From positions 141,525-205,524 of the forward strand of contig JAFWBM010000039.1 in the NCBI GenBank assembly GCA_017507105.1: a stretch of 64,000 nucleotides of DNA. Reading direction: 5' to 3'. Position numbers and translations under genes: made by a program. Of this stretch, positions 10,817-19,909 are shown piece by piece. The notes below the pieces were generated by a model. That model worked only from the letters and a program-made list of their open reading frames with translations. It did not search any database and had not been told where the DNA came from. This DNA is from Bacteroidaceae bacterium. Lineage in GTDB: Bacteria > Bacteroidota > Bacteroidia > Bacteroidales > Bacteroidaceae. How positions within the stretch are numbered: position 1 is the stretch's first letter; the number at the start of each line of letters is the position of its first letter.

Positions 10817-11273
10817 TGTTGCCTCCTTTCTCTCTTTGCATAACCTTTTCAAGCTCCTTACTGAACTCTTCGGAACTCATGAATGGCTGTTCCAGTATCT
10901 CTTTTGCCCACACCTCTATGGTGTCGTCCATGCCTATGAATCGGACCTCTTGTGATATGGCCGCTATGTCGCGATATCTTTTCTGTAAAAGAATCCTGCC
11001 GTTGCTGTCTATCGCAAGTTCTTCGGCATCGGATACGAACATACGGAATAACATTTGGTCGTGTGCATCCCATCTGTTTAACCTTGCGCGAAGCTCGTCA
11101 AGAAGTTTATTCCATGTGGTTTCGGGATAGAGAACAAGACATTGTTGATGTGGATCCTTGCGCAGGATTACCTTGTCACACTCTTCCGATTGGAGTATGC
11201 GACGGAAACAGGCAGGTAAGAATACGCGCCCTTTGTTGTCTGTTTTAGCTTCTATGTTGCCTGTAAACCGCAT
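10809..11273 (-). CDS. mraZ: Transcriptional regulator / division protein MraZ
   Basis: MraZ is a ring-forming AbrB-like (SpoVT/AbrB) DNA-binding protein that represses the dcw operon it heads. The product starts MRFTGNIEAKTDNKGRVFLP, with the conserved DNKGR loop, and repeats the fold as IDSNGRILLQKRYRDIA in the second half. The open frame extends 20 codons upstream to 11333, but those codons run through the operator and promoter, so the ATG at 11273 is chosen, giving 154 residues, the normal size. Its probable binding site is described separately at 11311-11336. Confidence 0.93.
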   Translation of the reverse strand: MRFTGNIEAKTDNKGRVFLPACFRRILQSEECDKVILRKDPHQQCLVLYPETTWNKLLDELRARLNRWDAHDQMLFRMFVSDAEELAIDSNGRILLQKRYRDIAAISQEVRFIGMDDTIEVWAKEILEQPFMSSEEFSKELEKVMQREKGGNNE

Positions 11274-11302
11274 GCTTTTATTCCAAAATAGTATAATCGT
11301 TT

Positions 11303-11336
11303 CAAAATTACACAATTCCCCACAATTCCCCACAAT
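11303..11336 (-). promoter_or_regulatory. dcw operon promoter overlapped by MraZ direct-repeat operator
   Basis: On the minus strand a -7 box TAATTTTG (11310-11303) matches the Bacteroidetes consensus TAnnTTTG. Immediately upstream is a tandem 10-bp repeat, plus-strand CACAATTCCC at 11311-11320 and 11321-11330 followed by CACAAT. Read toward mraZ this gives TGGGG-AATTG-TGGGG-AATTG, i.e. TGGGN boxes every 10 bases, the spacing known for MraZ operators. The best -33 position (TGTG, 11334-11331) lies inside the repeats, so bound MraZ should block RNA polymerase. The repeat is seen; repression is inferred from the family. Confidence 0.75.
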
Positions 11337-11557
11337 CTTTTGACAACAAATTTTTATAAAGTTTTCAACAGGTGGCGTTAAATCTCTGATATTTATATTG
11401 CGTTGAAAATAAATTTGTTGCTTGGGAGTGTGTGTGGTGTTACAACGAGAGTTATTCCGATTATCATCAGCTGTCTGATGTATCAGACAAAATAGATGCC
11501 CATACTACTACACGCCCTCTGCCTGCTTATATGTTTGGAGGATGGTAAACGAGTAAT

Positions 11558-11613
11558 AATCATATAAATAAAGGTATCGCTTCAACTGAAGCGATACCTT
11601 TATTTATATGATT
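11558..11613 (-). terminator. Terminator hairpin after nhaA (27-bp perfect stem)
   Basis: The arms at 11558-11584 and 11587-11613 are perfectly complementary over 27 bases with only 2 bases between them, giving an exceptionally long stem. It begins 8 bases after the nhaA stop. The symmetry would allow termination from either strand. Confidence 0.8.
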
Positions 11614-11620
11614 GAAACAA

Positions 11621-12955
11621 TCAAGCTTTTTTGTGAGGAAGATACATGTTAAGTAGTATACAACCTATAACTGCAGATATCAAAGAGCCGCATATGATAC
11701 CCAGCTTTGCCTGGTCGAGTAGTGCGCTGCCACCCGTTAGTGAGGCATATGATAGGTCGGCGATAAAGATAGAGACTGTAAGTCCTATACCGCACAATGC
11801 GCATACACCGGAAAATGATTTCCAGTCGGCGCCGGCAGGAAGGGCTACTATTCCAGCCTTTACAGCTACCCATGAGAATGTAAATACTCCAATGAGTTTT
11901 CCGATTACAAGACCACACATTACAGAGAGACCTACACCAGAGAAAAGACTATCTAAACCCATTGTAGACATATCTATGCCAATATTGGCAAATGCAAATA
12001 CCGGAATTACAAAGTATCCTATAAGTGCATGTAAATTGTCTTCAAGGTCCTGCAAGGGACTGATTAGCTTATCGGCTGCCGACTCCATACTCTTCAGCTT
12101 GTTTATCTCCTCGTGTGACAATATTACAGTCCCATTTTTACTTGAGTCTATAATAGGGAATCCTTCTAGGTTCTCGCGTATTCTATTGAGGTAGAAACCG
12201 CTGCCTTTTTGTAGTGTGGCAGGAACACAGAATGCTGTTATTACACCGGCGATGGTTGCATGTATACCAGAGTTGAGCATGGTATACCATAGTACAAGAC
12301 CTGTGAGCAGATAGAAAAATTTATTGTGGACTTTGAGTTTGTTTCCTATTATCATTATTGCGACACATATAGCCGACATAATAAGGAATGAGGTGTGTAG
12401 GTCCGAACTGTAGAATAGGGCAATTACAATAATACCACCAAGGTCATCGGCAACAGCAAGTGCTGCAAGGAATACCTTTAATCCGGTGGGAACTCTGCTG
12501 CTGAATACAGATAGCACTCCAAGTGAGAAGGCTATGTCGGTAGCCATAGGAATAGCCAGACCACGTTGCATGTCGGGATTATCGGGACAAAGAACCCAGA
12601 AAACCAATACGGGGAAAACCATACCACCGCAAGCGCCGATTATCGGCAGCATTGCCTTCTTGGTGGATGAGAGTTCTCCGACGAGGAACTCGCGCTTTAT
12701 CTCAAGACCAACAGAGAGGAAGAAGAGGGCCATTAGGAAATCGTTTATAACCTCGCTGAGGGTTAGTGCATGTCCGTTGTGGCTGAATAGGTTGAAGTCT
12801 CCAATAGAGATGCTGACAACATTCTGCCATAGTTCGAAATACCACTCTTTTGCTGCACTATTTGCACATACTATTGCCAATATAGCAGCTACAATAAGTA
12901 ACATGCTTGCCGAAACATATTTCTTCAGCATGCTTTTAAAACTATAATTTGCCAT
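11621..12955 (-). CDS. nhaA: Na+/H+ antiporter NhaA
   Basis: NhaA exports Na+ in exchange for protons to control cytoplasmic pH and sodium. The 444-residue membrane protein has about twelve helices and the paired aspartates of the ion-binding site in LAVADDLGGIIVIALFY (aspartates near 169-170, matching D163/D164 of E. coli NhaA). FLSVGLEIKREFLVGEL near residue 80 is also diagnostic. It is about 55 residues longer than the E. coli protein, mostly in a soluble loop near residues 245-290. It follows the porin gene by 34 bases and may be co-transcribed with it. Confidence 0.95.
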   Translation of the reverse strand: MANYSFKSMLKKYVSASMLLIVAAILAIVCANSAAKEWYFELWQNVVSISIGDFNLFSHNGHALTLSEVINDFLMALFFLSVGLEIKREFLVGELSSTKKAMLPIIGACGGMVFPVLVFWVLCPDNPDMQRGLAIPMATDIAFSLGVLSVFSSRVPTGLKVFLAALAVADDLGGIIVIALFYSSDLHTSFLIMSAICVAIMIIGNKLKVHNKFFYLLTGLVLWYTMLNSGIHATIAGVITAFCVPATLQKGSGFYLNRIRENLEGFPIIDSSKNGTVILSHEEINKLKSMESAADKLISPLQDLEDNLHALIGYFVIPVFAFANIGIDMSTMGLDSLFSGVGLSVMCGLVIGKLIGVFTFSWVAVKAGIVALPAGADWKSFSGVCALCGIGLTVSIFIADLSYASLTGGSALLDQAKLGIICGSLISAVIGCILLNMYLPHKKA

Positions 12956-12989
12956 GTGTTTTAAATTTTGTTAGAGTTTATTTTTCTAA

Positions 12990-14252
12990 TCAGAAGTTAT
13001 ATTTCATCATAACACATATACGATGGTTGGTAACAGAGCGCTCTTTCTCAACGCTGCCATCTTCATTCATCTTACCATAGCCGACAGTTGTAGGTTCATA
13101 TTCAACACCAATCTGCATCGCGTTGTGTGTATAAAGTACGCTGGGTGATACTCTCCAGAAATGGTCTATGTTCTTATATCCTCTTACGTACATGTATTTC
13201 GGATTTACAAACTCTTTGTCGCAACCGAGGTTCTTTCCATAACCTCCGAACAGGCACCATGTCAGTGTTCCTCTCTTAAGTTTCTGTTTATATGTTATGT
13301 CTATCCAACCGGTAACGCTGCTTAGCGAACCATATTCAACCTCACCGTTGTTTTTTATCTCTGTTACACCGTAGCCACTGAGCATGTTCAGGTGTGAGGC
13401 GTTCTGGGCGTATGTTACACGACCTTTAATACCAAAACCGCCATTTTTATATGAAGCAAAAATTGTAGGAGAGAGGCTGGTAAGCAACTCATCCGATTTA
13501 ACTTTCACGCCCATAGAATCGGTGAACTCTGTGCGGGGCTTGATAGTGAGAATGTCAACGCCTGCACCAGCCATGAATTTGTCGTTCTTATACATTACCT
13601 GAAAATACAATTCGGGTATTATTGCTTTTCGTGCATACTCAAATGAGGTCGCCGATTCATTCAAGTTATTGGCGCTGGGACCATAAGAGAGATATTGCAG
13701 CTGGTATAGTGCTGTTGCTGTAAGTGTAAACTTACCGGTAAGATAGTTGTATCTTAGTTGTGGTGTGCGGCTGAATGGGGTAAATGGGGCGCCTGTGGCA
13801 AGGCTGAATACGTCAGGCATCATATCTCCCATCATCGGGTGCCATGCTTGTCCTGCCAATATGCTATGCCTCTCCCAGTCCATCTTGGCGTATGCTTGGC
13901 GTATGCGGAGTACAGTGTTGCTTGTTCCAAAACCGGCAAAATCCGACTCTATTTTGGCTGATGTTTTTGCACCGAGGAACTCCGGACCGGTTATGTTGAG
14001 TCCCAATCGTGTAGTAATACTTAGCAGATGTATGTCTGCCCTCTCATTGAGGTCGTCTCCATAGCTGTTCAGATTCTCATCTTTAGGAATCATGTTGAAC
14101 TGGTCGCTATTGCTGCTCAGATTTTCCCGTGAATCGAAATCGAGATAGTTTCGTATGAAACCATAGAGCTTGACTGTTGGTTTATTGTTCTCTTGTGCTA
14201 TTGCTGTTGTAGCTGCAATAACCATTGCTGCAATAATGAAGATTTTTTTCAT
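12990..14252 (-). CDS. Outer-membrane porin-like beta-barrel protein
   Basis: A secreted 420-residue protein. The frame opens at 14282, but MKKIFIIAAMVIAATTAIAQ from 14252 is a good signal peptide with cleavage after AIAQ, so this start is preferred. The mature part has alternating hydrophobic/polar strands, many aromatic residues, LYGFIRNYLDFDSR at the mature N-terminus and a terminal MMKYNF ending in phenylalanine, all typical of Gram-negative outer-membrane barrels. It resembles DcaP/porin-4-like barrels of Bacteroidetes. The substrate is unknown; its neighbours are a Na+/H+ antiporter and an anion symporter. Confidence 0.7.
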   Translation of the reverse strand: MKKIFIIAAMVIAATTAIAQENNKPTVKLYGFIRNYLDFDSRENLSSNSDQFNMIPKDENLNSYGDDLNERADIHLLSITTRLGLNITGPEFLGAKTSAKIESDFAGFGTSNTVLRIRQAYAKMDWERHSILAGQAWHPMMGDMMPDVFSLATGAPFTPFSRTPQLRYNYLTGKFTLTATALYQLQYLSYGPSANNLNESATSFEYARKAIIPELYFQVMYKNDKFMAGAGVDILTIKPRTEFTDSMGVKVKSDELLTSLSPTIFASYKNGGFGIKGRVTYAQNASHLNMLSGYGVTEIKNNGEVEYGSLSSVTGWIDITYKQKLKRGTLTWCLFGGYGKNLGCDKEFVNPKYMYVRGYKNIDHFWRVSPSVLYTHNAMQIGVEYEPTTVGYGKMNEDGSVEKERSVTNHRICVMMKYNF

Positions 14253-14287
14253 GATATGTTTTTGTTGTTTGTTTTGCTGCATATTAA

Positions 14288-14322
14288 AATTCTATGTGGA
14301 CGAATTTTGTCCACATAGAATT
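14288..14322 (-). terminator. Terminator after the DASS symporter gene
   Basis: A 14-bp perfect stem, 14288-14301 with 14309-14322, and a 7-base loop, directly after the stop codon at 14324. It separates the symporter from the porin gene downstream. Confidence 0.7.
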
Positions 14323-14323
14323 G

Positions 14324-15769
14324 TTATCCGAAGAATCCGGTTCGTCCTATAATTACAAGCGTAGTATACCCTAATGCAAGTGAGAATACACCTATGATAA
14401 CTCCTACAATGCACATTTGGGAGGATTTTATAAGCCCGGTAGAATATGCAATGGCATTAGGAGGTGTACTTATGGGTAGTGCCATTGCGAATGAAGCCGA
14501 TAATGCTATTCCTATAAGCAGTGTGCCGATGCCGCCATATTCGTCGAGTAGCGGCCCCATACCTTTACCAACCGCTGCAAGAATAGGTACCATAAGGGCT
14601 GCTGCAGCTGAGTTCGAGATAAAAGTTGATAGTAGCCAGCATATGACACCGCTACCTATAAGAACCAATAGTACAGGCCACTCGGTGAATGGTATAGATT
14701 CTACAAGCGTCTTGGCAAGGCCGGTCTTATCCATACCGACTCCTAGGGCAAAACCTCCTGCTACCATCCATAGTACGGCCCAATCGATATCTCTAAGATC
14801 TTTCGATTTTATTATTCTAGTGAGGCTGAATATTCCCACAGGAATAAGGGCTACTACATATGAATTGATGCCGGTCTTCTTCTCGAACATCCATAAAGTA
14901 ATTGTCAATGCAAGTGTAATGTATATAACAGTGGTTCTCCATCCCTTCTTTGCACCACCTATAATCTTAAGCTGTACTTTGTCGGCTTTGAATGGATATA
15001 ATTTTCTTAGAAGTATCCATGCAAAGGTAAGTATTACCAGCATGAGTGGGGTCATAACCAATGTCCATTGGTCGAATCCTATGCCGAGATTTAACCCCTC
15101 TGTATTGTTGAGGTAACCCAATGTTATACCGTTTGGGGGTGTACCTATAGGTGTTGCCATGCCTCCGATATTGGCTCCGATGGGAATTGCAAGGGCTAGT
15201 GCTACTCTTCCTCTTTCATCAGATGGTAGGGATTTGAGTACGGGAGTGAGGAATGTAAGCATCATCGCTGCTGTTGCAGTGTTGCTTACAAACATAGAGA
15301 ATATCGCTGTTACCAATATGAAACCAAACAAAACAGTGCTGGGGCGTGTTCCGAAAGGTTTTAGCATAGCACGTGCCAATGTTATGTCTACACCGCTTTT
15401 CGAGGCAACGATTGCCAAGATGAAACCACCGAGAAAGAGCATTATGGTTTGGTCGGCAAATGTTGCCATAATTGTCTTGTAGCTTATAAGTTCGGTTTTT
15501 GGTATATCCTCGATAAAGAGTGTTATACCTCCGCTGGATACAGTAAGCAACATTATCACAATAATCAATAATGATGTTGTCCATGCAGGGACTGCTTCAA
15601 GAATCCACATCGTGGCAGCAAAAACAAATATTGCGATTACGCGTTGCTGGAGAACTGTAAGGCCGGCAATACCGAATGACTCTATAGGGAGTAGCCATAT
15701 TGTGGCGGTAAGTATTGCCACAAAAAGAAGTTTAAGTATTCTGGCATTTTTTTTTAGAAATCTTACCAT
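14324..15769 (-). CDS. SLC13/DASS-family Na+:anion (dicarboxylate or sulfate) symporter
   Basis: A 481-residue membrane protein with about twelve helices that would import a dicarboxylate or inorganic divalent anion with sodium. The two hairpin SNT motifs that bind Na+ and substrate are present: MFVSNTATAAMM (about 160) and TFISNSAAAALMVP (about 385). Each is followed by a conserved proline region (GGMATPIGTPPNGIT and LPISTPPNAIAYS). Motifs place it in the DASS family but do not decide between succinate/malate, citrate or sulfate. It has its own promoter and terminator. Confidence 0.85.
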   Translation of the reverse strand: MVRFLKKNARILKLLFVAILTATIWLLPIESFGIAGLTVLQQRVIAIFVFAATMWILEAVPAWTTSLLIIVIMLLTVSSGGITLFIEDIPKTELISYKTIMATFADQTIMLFLGGFILAIVASKSGVDITLARAMLKPFGTRPSTVLFGFILVTAIFSMFVSNTATAAMMLTFLTPVLKSLPSDERGRVALALAIPIGANIGGMATPIGTPPNGITLGYLNNTEGLNLGIGFDQWTLVMTPLMLVILTFAWILLRKLYPFKADKVQLKIIGGAKKGWRTTVIYITLALTITLWMFEKKTGINSYVVALIPVGIFSLTRIIKSKDLRDIDWAVLWMVAGGFALGVGMDKTGLAKTLVESIPFTEWPVLLVLIGSGVICWLLSTFISNSAAAALMVPILAAVGKGMGPLLDEYGGIGTLLIGIALSASFAMALPISTPPNAIAYSTGLIKSSQMCIVGVIIGVFSLALGYTTLVIIGRTGFFG

Positions 15770-15856
15770 GCTGTATTTTTAGTTTGTATATCAATCTGGT
15801 TTCTTTTTCTTGTTTTTCTTTTGGTAGCTATACCCCCAAGCTAACACAAGACAGCA

Positions 15857-15888
15857 CGAAATTACTCTATAAAGTCGAGATTATCAAA
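15857..15888 (-). promoter_or_regulatory. Promoter of the DASS symporter gene
   Basis: On the minus strand, TTTG (15888-15885), a 20-base spacer, then TAATTTCG (15864-15857). The spacing equals the Bacteroidetes sigma-ABfr layout; the -7 box has the TTCG variant also seen before pyrC, ddh, hflX and the O-methyltransferase gene. Confidence 0.6.
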
Positions 15889-15932
15889 AAAATGTGGTTA
15901 AAAATGTAAATAAAAGAAAAATGGAAATTTTG

Positions 15933-15980
15933 AATCAAACCCTAAAGCTTGTACGCACATCCAAGCTTTAGGGTTTGATT
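15933..15980 (-). terminator. Terminator of the arg operon
   Basis: An 18-bp perfect stem, 15933-15950 with 15963-15980, and a 12-base loop. The near arm reaches the first base of the argD stop codon (15980-15982), so it ends the argR-argD transcript. Confidence 0.8.
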
Positions 15981-17107
15981 TATTTATTCAGGATTCTTTT
16001 GAATCTAACTATAAATTCTTTTGCTTGCTGCATGCTTAACGATAGTGGAGGTAGCAGCCTTATTACGTTGTTGCCACTCACTCCGGTAAATACATGTTCC
16101 TCAAAAAGCAGTTGGCGTCGTATCTCCTTTATAGGCTTTTCAAATTCTATGCCTATCATAAGACCTTTGCCTCTTATCTCCCTTATACTATCTATTTTGG
16201 TCAGTTCTTGCATCAGATAGTTGCCCACTTTGTCGGCATTTGCAATAAGATTTTCGTTCTCCATTACCTCCAATACCGATTGTGCTGCTGCACATGCAAG
16301 ATGATTGCCGCCAAAAGTTGTACCCAATTGTCCGGCCCAGGGAGTGAACTTTGGGCTGATAAGAAGACAACCTATGGGGAAACCATTGCCTATACCTTTG
16401 GCTTGGGTTATTATATCGGGACGAATACCGGCCCATTGGTGTGCAAAAAACTTACCACTACGTCCGCAACCGCTCTGTATCTCGTCCAATATAAGTGTGG
16501 TCTCGGTATCGTTACATGCCTGTTGTAGTTGTTGTAGAAACTGGGTGTCGGGTACTCTGATACCCCCTACCCCCTGTATGCCCTCTATGATGACAGCTGT
16601 TACGTCGCCCTTTGCAAGCTCTCTCTTTACAGTCTCGATATCGCCTAACTCTACATATGTAGTGTGGTTGTTGGCATTTATAGGTGCAATTATCTTTGGG
16701 TTATCGGTAACCTCTACTGCAAGTGATGTGCGCCCATGAAATGCTTTCTCAAATGATATAACCCTTGTGCGTCCATTATGGAAAGATGAGAGTTTTAGTG
16801 CATTCTCGTTTGCTTCGGCTCCTGAGTTTACAAGAAATAAAGAGTAATCATTGTAGTTGCTCATATTGCCTACCTTTTCGGCAACTCTCTCCTGCAATCT
16901 GTTGATAACAGAGTTTGAGTAAAAACCCAGTGTTGCAACCTGCTTCTCTATGGCTGTCACGTAGTGCGGATGTGAGTGACCGATGGAGATTACGGCATGT
17001 CCTCCATAGAGATCGAGGTACTCATTGCCGGCATCATCCCAGACATTACACCCTTTTCCTTTTACAATATTTATATCGAATAACGGATATACGTCGTATA
17101 GTTTCAT
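15980..17107 (-). CDS. argD: Acylornithine aminotransferase ArgD
   Basis: A PLP-dependent class III aminotransferase of 375 residues that converts N-acyl-glutamate semialdehyde to N-acyl-ornithine. LYGGHAVISIGHSHPHYV (near 35), ILDEIQSGCGRSGKF (PLP-binding aspartate) and TQAKGIGNGFPIG (the PLP lysine) are all present. In Bacteroides the pathway uses succinylated rather than acetylated intermediates, so the true substrate may be N-succinylornithine; sequence alone does not decide. It is the last gene of the arg operon, 20 bases after argC. Confidence 0.92.
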   Translation of the reverse strand: MKLYDVYPLFDINIVKGKGCNVWDDAGNEYLDLYGGHAVISIGHSHPHYVTAIEKQVATLGFYSNSVINRLQERVAEKVGNMSNYNDYSLFLVNSGAEANENALKLSSFHNGRTRVISFEKAFHGRTSLAVEVTDNPKIIAPINANNHTTYVELGDIETVKRELAKGDVTAVIIEGIQGVGGIRVPDTQFLQQLQQACNDTETTLILDEIQSGCGRSGKFFAHQWAGIRPDIITQAKGIGNGFPIGCLLISPKFTPWAGQLGTTFGGNHLACAAAQSVLEVMENENLIANADKVGNYLMQELTKIDSIREIRGKGLMIGIEFEKPIKEIRRQLLFEEHVFTGVSGNNVIRLLPPLSLSMQQAKEFIVRFKRILNK

Positions 17108-17127
17108 ATCTTACTTTAAATAGCTGA

Positions 17128-18096
17128 CTAGAATGCCGAGGGTTTCAGTATAAGCCCTACAGTCTCGGCAAGGCCGAAGAGTAGGTTCATATTGTGTACT
17201 GCCTGTCCGCTTGCTCCTTTCAATAGGTTGTCTATTATTGATGTTATCAACAGTTTGTTGCCATGCTTTTCAAGGTGAATGAGGCATTTGTTAGTATTAA
17301 TAACCTGTTTGAGGTCAATAGGTGTAGGTATAATGTGTGTGAATGAGTCGCGTTCATAGTAGCTCTCGTATATTCGGTATAGTGTCTCTATGTCTGTATC
17401 ACACTTTACAACTATTGTGGCAAATATTCCACGTGGGAAATCTCCTCTATAGGGTATGAAATCTATTGAGCCGTCATAATCGGGTTGCAGGGTCTTTATA
17501 CTCTGCATTATCTCGGGGATATGTTGATGTTCAAACGGCTTGTATATACTCATGTTGTTGTTGCGCCAACTGAAGTGTGTCGTGGCTGATGGTTTGACAC
17601 CTGCACCGGTGCTTCCTGTGATGGCATTCACCGAGATGTCGCCGTTCAAGAGGTGCTCTTTAGCTAATGGCAACAATCCTAACTCTATGCATGTCGCAAA
17701 ACATCCTGGGTTTGCGACATAACGGCTTTTACATGTGTGGCGTCTGTTTAGCTCGGGTAGTCCGTAGATGAAATCGTGCTCGTTGCTCTTTATTCTGAAG
17801 TCCATCGATAGGTCAATCACTTTCAGCTCATCCGGCAATTGGTGGTTGTCGAGGAACTTTCGCGTATCACCATGTGCTGTACAGAAAAAGAGAAGGTCTA
17901 TATCCTCCAATGGCAATTCGTTTGTGAAAACAAGGTCTGTCTCGCCAAGCAATCCACTATGTATATCAGTTATCTTGTTTCCTGCATTACTGCTGCTGTT
18001 TACAAAACATATTTCAACATCGGGGTGTCCTATGAGCAGACGTAACAATTCGCCAGCTGTATATCCTGCACCTCCTATAATTCCTACTCGTATCAT
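17128..18096 (-). CDS. argC: N-acyl-gamma-glutamyl-phosphate reductase ArgC
   Basis: ArgC reduces N-acyl-glutamyl phosphate to the semialdehyde with NADPH. The 322-residue protein begins with IGGAGYTAGELLRLL (NADP loop) and contains the catalytic cysteine in ANPGCFATCIELGLLPL (about 132) and GSTGAGVKPS. Its length matches the family. It lies between argG (6 bases) and argD (20 bases). Confidence 0.95.
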   Translation of the reverse strand: MIRVGIIGGAGYTAGELLRLLIGHPDVEICFVNSSSNAGNKITDIHSGLLGETDLVFTNELPLEDIDLLFFCTAHGDTRKFLDNHQLPDELKVIDLSMDFRIKSNEHDFIYGLPELNRRHTCKSRYVANPGCFATCIELGLLPLAKEHLLNGDISVNAITGSTGAGVKPSATTHFSWRNNNMSIYKPFEHQHIPEIMQSIKTLQPDYDGSIDFIPYRGDFPRGIFATIVVKCDTDIETLYRIYESYYERDSFTHIIPTPIDLKQVINTNKCLIHLEKHGNKLLITSIIDNLLKGASGQAVHNMNLLFGLAETVGLILKPSAF

Positions 18097-18102
18097 ATTG
18101 TA

Positions 18103-19305
18103 TTATATTTTTTCATCGGGATGGTTAAGATAATATGCGCGAAGTGGTGTAGAGGTTACCTTGATGAATCCTTTTGCATCATCGGCGCTCCAGCCTTTTT
18201 GCATCTCTCCATATTCTCCAAGTTTGTTCTTAACCAGGTCGTTTGGCGACTCTACACCAACAGTCTCGAAATGTTTGGGCATCAGTTTTAGTATGACGCT
18301 ACCCGATACATTGCGTTGTGAGCTCTCGAGCATGGCCTCAATATCACGCATTACAGGCTCGAGATATTGGCTCTCGTGAAGGAACATTCCATACCAGTTT
18401 GCTACCTGGTCCTTCCAATACTGTTGCCATTTACTCAAAGTGTATTTCTCCAGGAATCTGTGTGCGCCTATTATGAGCATTGGGGCTGCAGCCTCGAAAC
18501 CTACACGCCCTTTTATTCCTATTATAGTGTCTCCAACGTGCATGTCGCGTCCTATTCCGTATGGTGCTCCAATCTCTTCGACTTTTTGTATAGCTTTTAT
18601 GGGATCATCAAACTCTTCACCATTTACAGCTGTGAGCTCTCCATGATTGAATGTAAGTCGCAACTCCTCCTCTCCCTCTTTTTCTACTTGCTTAAGGTAT
18701 GCACTCTCGGGCAGCCCCTGGGCCGAGTCTAGAATCTCTCCTCCGCATATAGAGGTTCCCCAGATACCAACGTTGTATGAATATTTTAATTTGGTAAAGT
18801 CTGCATTAAAACCATTATCGTTAAGATATTTGACCTCATATTCGCGTGTCAATGCCATGTCACGTGTTAGGGTTATAATCTCTACACCCGGTGCCAGAAC
18901 AAGGAATGTCATATCGAAACGTATCTGGTCGTTTCCGGCGCCAGTCGAGCCGTGTGCTATTGCTGAGGCTCCTATCTCGTTTGCGTATCGTGCAATAGCA
19001 AGTGCCTGGAAAATTCTTTCTGATGATACTGATATGGGGTATGTCCCGTTACGCAGTACATTTCCGTAAACCATGTAACGCAGACTCTTGTTGTAATATT
19101 CTTGTGTGACATCGAGTGTCACATATTTTTTAGCACCAAGCTTGTATGCATTCTCCTCGTTTTGTCTTAACTGTTCGGGGCTGAATCCTCCGGTATTTGC
19201 ACATGCTGCATATACCTCGTAACCTTTCTCTTTTGCAAGGTACATAACGGTAAATGAGGTGTCGAGTCCGCCACTGAATGCAACCACTACTTTCTTCTTG
19301 CTCAT
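18103..19305 (-). CDS. argG: Argininosuccinate synthase
   Basis: ArgG condenses citrulline and aspartate using ATP. The 400-residue product opens with the PP-loop VVVAFSGGLDTSFTVMYLA and has the conserved IAHGSTGAGNDQIRFD (about 117-132). It is followed by argC after 6 bases and preceded by the GNAT gene by 24, in the same operon. Confidence 0.95.
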   Translation of the reverse strand: MSKKKVVVAFSGGLDTSFTVMYLAKEKGYEVYAACANTGGFSPEQLRQNEENAYKLGAKKYVTLDVTQEYYNKSLRYMVYGNVLRNGTYPISVSSERIFQALAIARYANEIGASAIAHGSTGAGNDQIRFDMTFLVLAPGVEIITLTRDMALTREYEVKYLNDNGFNADFTKLKYSYNVGIWGTSICGGEILDSAQGLPESAYLKQVEKEGEEELRLTFNHGELTAVNGEEFDDPIKAIQKVEEIGAPYGIGRDMHVGDTIIGIKGRVGFEAAAPMLIIGAHRFLEKYTLSKWQQYWKDQVANWYGMFLHESQYLEPVMRDIEAMLESSQRNVSGSVILKLMPKHFETVGVESPNDLVKNKLGEYGEMQKGWSADDAKGFIKVTSTPLRAYYLNHPDEKI

Positions 19306-19329
19306 ATTCTGTAACTCTTTATTCTGTTT

Positions 19330-19902
19330 TTACTTTTCTTCTTTCTTTGTATGTTTTGCGGGGTCGTATAGCATAGCTGTGCATATACAGTATTTGCGGT
19401 CTGTACGCATAAGTACATCATGATTTACGCAACCCTGACATCCTTTCCAGAATGCCTCGTCATCGGTTAGTTCCGAGAATGGTACGGGGACATATCCGAG
19501 TTCGGTGTTTATCTTCATTACAGCTCCACCGCTGGTAAGTCCGAAAAGTTTTGCATTGGGCCACATCTTGCGTGATAACTCAAATGCTTTCTTCTTTATG
19601 CGTTTTGCCAATCCGTGACGACGGAATGCTTCTGAAACTATGAGACCCGAATTTGCTACGTATTGTTTGTTGCCCCAACTCTCAATATAGCAGAAACCTG
19701 CAAATTTCTCTCCAGAAAGTGCTATCACTGCTTTTCCTTCACGCATCTTCTGGGTTACATATTCGTGGGTCCTTTTTGCGATTCCTGTGCCACGTACTTT
19801 GGCTGCGGCACTTATGGTCTCTAGAATCTCGTTTACATATTTCTCGTGCGATGCGTCTGCTATTATTACTTTTATGTCGTCTGTTTGATTGTTTGTCTCC
19901 AT
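19330..19902 (-). CDS. GNAT-family N-acyltransferase in the arginine operon
   Basis: A 190-residue single-domain GNAT protein. The frame opens at 19965, but those codons overlap argR; METNNQTDDIKVIIADASHEKYVNEI starting at 19902 gives a normal GNAT N-terminus. The acetyl-CoA-binding segment is SEAFRRHGLAKRIKKKAF (about 107-124), the family R/Q-x-x-G-x-G/A signature. Lying between argR and argG, it could supply N-acylglutamate, the first intermediate of arginine synthesis, since no argA/argJ is seen here. That role is an inference from position; the fold assignment is solid. Confidence 0.8.
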   Translation of the reverse strand: METNNQTDDIKVIIADASHEKYVNEILETISAAAKVRGTGIAKRTHEYVTQKMREGKAVIALSGEKFAGFCYIESWGNKQYVANSGLIVSEAFRRHGLAKRIKKKAFELSRKMWPNAKLFGLTSGGAVMKINTELGYVPVPFSELTDDEAFWKGCQGCVNHDVLMRTDRKYCICTAMLYDPAKHTKKEEK

Positions 19903-19909
19903 CTTAGCA

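Larger units (their letters stand above)
11274..11620. other. Intergenic region between the dcw operon and nhaA
   Basis: Contains the mraZ promoter and operator near 11303-11336 and the nhaA terminator at 11558-11613. The middle part (about 11340-11557) shows no convincing gene, RNA or repeat. It includes an AT-rich stretch at 11341-11415. Confidence 0.6.

Noticed and set aside
11311..11336. Possible CRISPR-like repeat array at the 10-bp repeats
   Set aside because: Ten-base units without spacers and directly over a promoter; fits a MraZ operator instead.
14394..15116. 240-codon open frame opposite the DASS symporter gene
   Set aside because: Mirror of a hydrophobic membrane-protein gene; such antisense frames arise from codon bias. 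No ribosome-binding site or conserved motif.
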